A stretch of DNA of 64,000 nucleotides, taken from positions 1,054,001-1,118,000 of the forward strand of contig WACJ01000040.1 of assembly GCA_008973525.1 (NCBI GenBank), in the 5' to 3' direction. Under the pieces are notes generated by a model that worked only from the letters and a program-made list of their open reading frames with translations, did no database searches and was not told the DNA's origin. This stretch comes from Stenopsyche tienmushanensis. Its lineage: Eukaryota; Arthropoda; Insecta; Trichoptera; Stenopsychidae. A program made the translations under genes and the position numbers. The number at the start of each line of letters is the position of its first letter. Position 1 is the first letter of the stretch. Below are positions 59,412 to 64,000 of the stretch, in pieces.

Positions 59412-61453
59412 ATTGATTTACATAATTATAGGGGACAAATTGAAATCTGGGAGTCCCCATCTGGGTACATAAAAAATATTTAATTAAGATTACAAGATGT
59501 AATTTGGGTTGATAACAATATTATCTGAAGTATTTATTTAATAGGACAGTAGTATTATCATATTAATACTATGCATACAAATTTTGCTTAAAAATAATGA
59601 TTCACATATATTAACACAAAAGTCAGCCAAACTGTCCTTCGCGTAAGACGTGTACCGAACCAATAACACTTTTGAATTGGTTCAATTCCAGTTTTCGTTC
59701 CTGCTAAAATTACGGTTTACCGGGAATTGCTTTTCGGTTCGGTTTATTGTTTTGCATTTAGATTTTTAAATATCGAGCGTTCTCAAGGAAAATCAAACGA
59801 CAAACATGCTATTAAAATTTTATCGATATGCAAATTTAATATTACTTCTCAATTTTAATTATAGTCCCATTTTATTCGCATTAAAATAATTTGCTATATG
59901 CTTTATATATATAATAGAGGATTTACACACAAGCAAATATTCAATGTACATTTACAAGGCATCATCTCTTTAATGTGCACATACTGATAGCAATCGATTT
60001 AGAGATCTTTGGGTGACTTTTAGATTACTCAAAAGACAAAACTGGTTGATAAATTCAAAGATCTGGTTTATAATTAACTGATACATTCCTCTGCAGGACG
60101 CATAAGTTTGAAAGACAAGCGACATCGATCCAGCTTATCTAGTACATCTATCGACATATGTTCCGACGTGTTATCTTTCAGCTGGTTCTAGCACTTTCGA
60201 TGAAGGAAAAATGTACAAATGGAAATTGGCCCATAAATCCAGCTCCGATGGAGTAACGTTCCTTGACCGTTGAACCAGCTTCGGTGAAACTTGTGCACAG
60301 ATTAAGAATATTTCCTTGTTAGCAGGTTCCCAAGTGCTGCAAGTTATCTTTGCTCGCACATGGACTGGACAAGCAATGCAACAAATAAAGCATACACCAG
60401 GTACGCGATCGAGATAAGACCTGTTTGAGGATTTCATATCGAATTTCTTTTAATGGTCTTGAATGTCTCGCGGTTTCGCCTGGTCAAAAATTTAAAACAG
60501 CCTTCGGTTTTATTGACGTATCTTCAGCGCCCGATTCACATAATGATCGTCATTAAAATACCGCGTGCAGATTTCTGCGCGTAACCTTAACATTGATCGC
60601 TTTATGTCTTTTAATCGGTTTATAATGCAAAATGTCCTGATGACCTTTCGGCGAGATATCGCGACGGATGCTGGACAAGAAGGATAAAACGCGATCAAAG
60701 ACGGCTTTTACGCCACCGAACCTCTTCGTGGAACCTCTTTGTTGATATGATGTGTGCCACTGGTCTCGATAACTTTGCATATTATCCCCATCAAAAGCCA
60801 ATAAGACCCATAAAAAAAACTAATATAACATAATAGATATGATGATTGTTGATTTCGAGCTACGAAGCTTCATATATTTAATATTTTAACTGAAATGCTT
60901 GAAAAAGCTCTTTCATAAGACTGGTTTAATTTACCGTACAATTTGGATTTCCCTCGTTGATGCTTGCTATAAGAATCTTTGGAATGTACGCGAAGAATTT
61001 CCATCAATCGCAATCGATTAAGATAGGATTAAAATATACAACAACGACTTAATACAATATAAAAACAAAGTATGCTTGATAAATTCCTATAACCTTATAT
61101 GAATCGAAATCAATAATTTATATCTGAGACAATCAAATCCGTTGATCGGATGCAATGTCCATTAAAGATTTTTCCCGGAGATTATGTGAATATATCACAT
61201 TCACACAATATTCAAAATTGACTATTTACATTATAACTTGATAATTGACTTGCATTTAAATATGAGAACCATGAAGCGTGCAGTCTATGGATGCTGTGAA
61301 TGCGGCGCATCCCCTAAAGATCACATCAAGAATAATTTCAACCCTGTTGAAAAGTAACCACACGTTATACCTTAAAATTTTGATCAAGTTTAAACAGTAT
61401 TTTTGAATTGTCGTTTATCATGATATTTATGAGGAGGGGGGGGGGTTCCAACC
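59412..61453. other. Stretch with a family E fragment, otherwise unique
   Basis: A GC-balanced block at 60000-60810 has short frames with no recognised domain. A run of ten G lies at 61436-61445, just before the family A copy A10. Confidence 0.5.
59652..59750. repeat. Family E fragment (E5)
   Basis: Contains GTACCGAACCAATAAC, TCCAGTTTTCGTTCCTGC and TTTTCGGTTCGGTTT, the family E vocabulary on both strands. Boundaries are unclear. Confidence 0.4.
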
Positions 61454-62829
61454 AGCTTATGCGACGCCAAGGGGTAGTAACTGTCTAATCTATGTATACA
61501 TATATGTTGTTCAAATTTTTATATTAACCATTTCCCTACCGGTGATGTATTTACTACACATCGACTTTAATAATGGGAATATCGATATGAAATATAATAG
61601 ATACGGGGTTCAAATTTTTTGTATACCTCCGTAATATAATAACAAATCTCATCAAAGTATTAGAATATATAATTAATCATAAGCATCGACGGAAATAAAT
61701 AATTTGTCGGGAAATCGGGAATTTTGCGAGTTTTAGTCCGTATCTTGACAGAAAGGAATTTTATTAGTCAAATTGATTTTTGAAACCAGGCAACTGTTTT
61801 TAAACACTCCATGCTTACTTCGGGCTTATTTTCAAAATAATATTTGAATTTTTTTAGTGTTTTATTAGTAATTTTAGATCAAATTATTCAATGTAATTTC
61901 TTAAACTATTGAAAATACTGATCCGGGGATGGTATAATCAGTGGTGTAGTGCTAAATAAAAAAATCTGGGAGCGCTGATTAATTATAATATTTTATTACC
62001 CCCCCCCCCCTCCCCTCAACCTAAACGTTATGGACGCAACTGAGCTTAGGGCGCAAAACACCGACCAAGTTAAGAGTTGCACATGGATCTTTATTTTTAA
62101 TCAACACTGATTGAACACTGATCTCTGTCAGTTTTTTAATATATACTAAGTTGTCTAATAAAATAAAGACAACAATATTTTTCATTGATTGTAAAATTTA
62201 AACAACCCACCCAATCAGTATTCTCCGGTCAACTTCGTTTTATAATGAGAGCTCGTAATCGTTCTCTAGACATATTCGAGTATGGCATCCGATTGCAAGG
62301 CATTCATTCATCATGTCAGCGGTTGGAAAAGCGGACCGGTTGGACACACAGACCTTGTGACCATTCCGTCATCTGTATGATCACATAAGCCCCATCAGAG
62401 GCTAACTTACATAATTGGCCCGCGCCAAATGGGATCCCGAACGAGTCTAGACTTCTATCCACTCATAAAAAACTATATATTTATCTATCTCACTATTTTA
62501 AGCTACTTTCTTAGCTAGTTCTTAGAGCACCAGAAAGAAAAAAGGTAATAATTTATCCCATCGTGTCTTTTATTTGATTTTTGGTAACCATGTGGAAACA
62601 AAGACTTTTTTTTACACGTTTTAAATAAACAATATTTTTAATAGAACACATTTTTGAGTCTTAAACATTTTTTTTTTTTTACAATTTATACTATGCAAAA
62701 TTTCCAAATCGTCTAGAAAAAAGTGTGGGAGCGCCGACCCCACGCGCTCCCCGCCCCACTTACACCACTGGGTATAATGCAATCCCGAAATCCCGGGATC
62801 GAAATTTTGGCTCGGGATTGGATTCCCTA
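61454..62829 (+). mobile_element. Family A hAT copy (A10), interrupted by a B-type hAT
   Basis: From AGCTTATGCGACGCC through the interior to TTTTCAAAATAATATTTGAA and TTGAAAATACTGATCC (61930), then, after the insert, TGCAATCCCGAAATCCCGG to the terminal repeat GGGATTGGATTCCCTA at 62829. The coding segment is mostly deleted. The left terminus is missing. Confidence 0.85.
61939..62770. mobile_element. B-type hAT element with perfect 8-bp target duplication, inside A10
   Basis: The left end CAGTGGTGTAGTGC and the right end, inverted, CAGTGGTGTAAGTGG are flanked by GGTATAAT at 61931-61938 and 62771-62778. The interior carries family B blocks: GCGCAAAACACCGACC, AAGAGTTGCACATGG, TTGTAAAATTTAAACAACCC, GTTGGAAAAGCGGACCGG. 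It has 12 C at 61999-62010 and GGGAGCGC motifs near both ends. This copy shows that family B is a hAT group. No transposase frame is recognisable. Confidence 0.9.
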
Positions 62830-64000
62830 ATTACAATACAATCAACTCTCCTTATAGCGTCCACTTCGTTTATGGCGTCTTTTAATTTTTATCTTAATAT
62901 TTAATAATTCCTTAATATTTTAATATATTTAACAGTGGGTTTATTTGAATGTTTTGAGTATTTTAAATGCATAGCACTGCAGATTTTTCGAATTGTATGC
63001 AAATAAAACAGTGCATACAAGGCAAACGACACTCTAGATTTATGAAACCATAAATAACACACTAAGGCTCATCAGCGGAGTAATTAAGCAAAAATTGTAT
63101 AATTCATTAAAATGGCAGCCAGCGTAGGTTTTGATTCATGACTAATTGTCATGCGCGACAATAAAAAGCCTAATTATTGTAATTTATTGAAATTAAAAGA
63201 GTAACCATTGTTGTTGTTAATTGTTCAGATTTTCTCAAACAAAGCCTTATCTTTAGTGCGCTTTTATCAACAATTCAAATTAACCAAATATATGAATGAG
63301 AATATTTTTATGCTCCTTCAAAAGCTATCAATGCGGGTTTATTGCTTAATTATATGGCATCCAATTATTTATTCTGCGATTATAATAATAAATATAAATA
63401 AATTTGTGTTATTTGTACACGAAGGATCTTTCATGGTTTATTTAGAATTATTAAAGTTATTAGACCGTAGGCTGTGTGCTGTGAAATCCGGCTTATAGAA
63501 CCTTTCATGTGGCCCGCAGTAAGCTTTGATGTTAAATATAATCCCCAGGGCATGTCTGATCTAGTTGTTTGGAACGAATAGCTGATATGCGAATTGATTA
63601 TTATATTTAAATAATTTAATATTAGCAATCTAACCGTAAAATTGCAAGCGTTTAAACTGATAAATTGTCAAAGCTCTTGTTTGTAGCTTGGAATCATCGT
63701 CTAAAATTAAGCTGATGTGTCACAGAGATGCTATATTACAATTAAACGTCTAACAACGCCCTATTAATTTAACAATATATTTGCCAAGCTGATCGTCGAA
63801 GACATGAAGACACAGATAGACATCGACGTCGAAGTGTTAGATAAAACGACAGCTATTCACAGAGTTTGAATTCCAATAAAGCGTATCCGACTCCCACGTG
63901 CCAGCATCCGATTTCAAACGATCTTTCTTCAAAGAAAGATCCACAATATCCGCACAATTGCTCTAGATACATTCAACACGTGTAAAACGAGTTCAATGAA
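62830..64000. other. Stretch without recognised features
   Basis: AT-rich to moderately GC-balanced, with a GATCTTTCTT/AAGAAAGATC hairpin at 63920-63941. Short frames at 63208-63628 have no recognised domain. Confidence 0.5.

Overview
This is eukaryotic, almost certainly arthropod (most likely insect) DNA. It is AT-rich with interspersed GC-balanced blocks, has no operons, and its only recognisable coding sequence is decayed transposase of insect-typical families (mariner, piggyBac, hAT, pogo/Tigger-like). I found no host gene, tRNA, rRNA or CRISPR array. Most open frames over 60 codons are chance frames or run through repeats. The window reads as a gene desert or very large intron in which cut-and-paste DNA transposons have piled up. 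The species cannot be named from the sequence alone.

I sorted the repeats by comparing copies within the window, using family letters of my own. A: a hAT family with ends TAGGGAATCC, 8-bp target duplications and a surviving hAT C-terminal dimerisation segment (10 copies). B: a second hAT-like family with ends CAGNGNYGTAA and two conserved hairpins (6 copies). C: a piggyBac-type TTAA MITE with ends TTAACCCCTAAAGG / TTAACCTTTTGAGG (9 copies). F: a TA-flanked MITE beginning CACTTGGGTCTG with a central palindrome (4 copies). E: a small MITE rich in GAACCGAAACGAAAACC (4 copies). M: mariner (4 copies). Single elements are a piggyBac relic at 19205-20222, a TTAA MITE at 24554-24857, a pogo/Tigger-like element with perfect 25-bp terminal repeats at 30566-31166, and a hAT with ends CAG(A/G)(C/G)GTGGCC at 38619-39449. 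A GC-rich interrupted frame followed by a promoter-like block at about 10413-12190 may be the 3' end of an LTR retroelement; parts of its promoter-like block recur near 24.1 and 31.7 kb.

Layout. 0-5 kb: C and M copies, then F with B inside. 7-16 kb: A and C copies around the LTR-like unit, which is split by an A insertion. 16-25 kb: B and E, the piggyBac relic, an A copy and two TTAA MITEs. 27-35 kb: A, mariner, pogo-like, C, F and mariner in close succession, then C. 35-38 kb: mostly unique. 38-46 kb: three-level nest (F, then hAT, then B), B split by A, then C, A and C. 51-55 kb: B split by mariner, then C. 55-63 kb: A, E, A, E, F, E, and an A copy split by a B-type hAT.

The nests give an internal chronology. 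F is older than B and than the CAG-hAT. B is older than one A copy and one mariner, while another A copy is older than a B-type hAT, so A and B were active in overlapping periods. No element looks fully autonomous. The best-preserved coding pieces are the open mariner catalytic domain at 1788-2381 and an in-frame mariner deletion derivative at 29429-29911.
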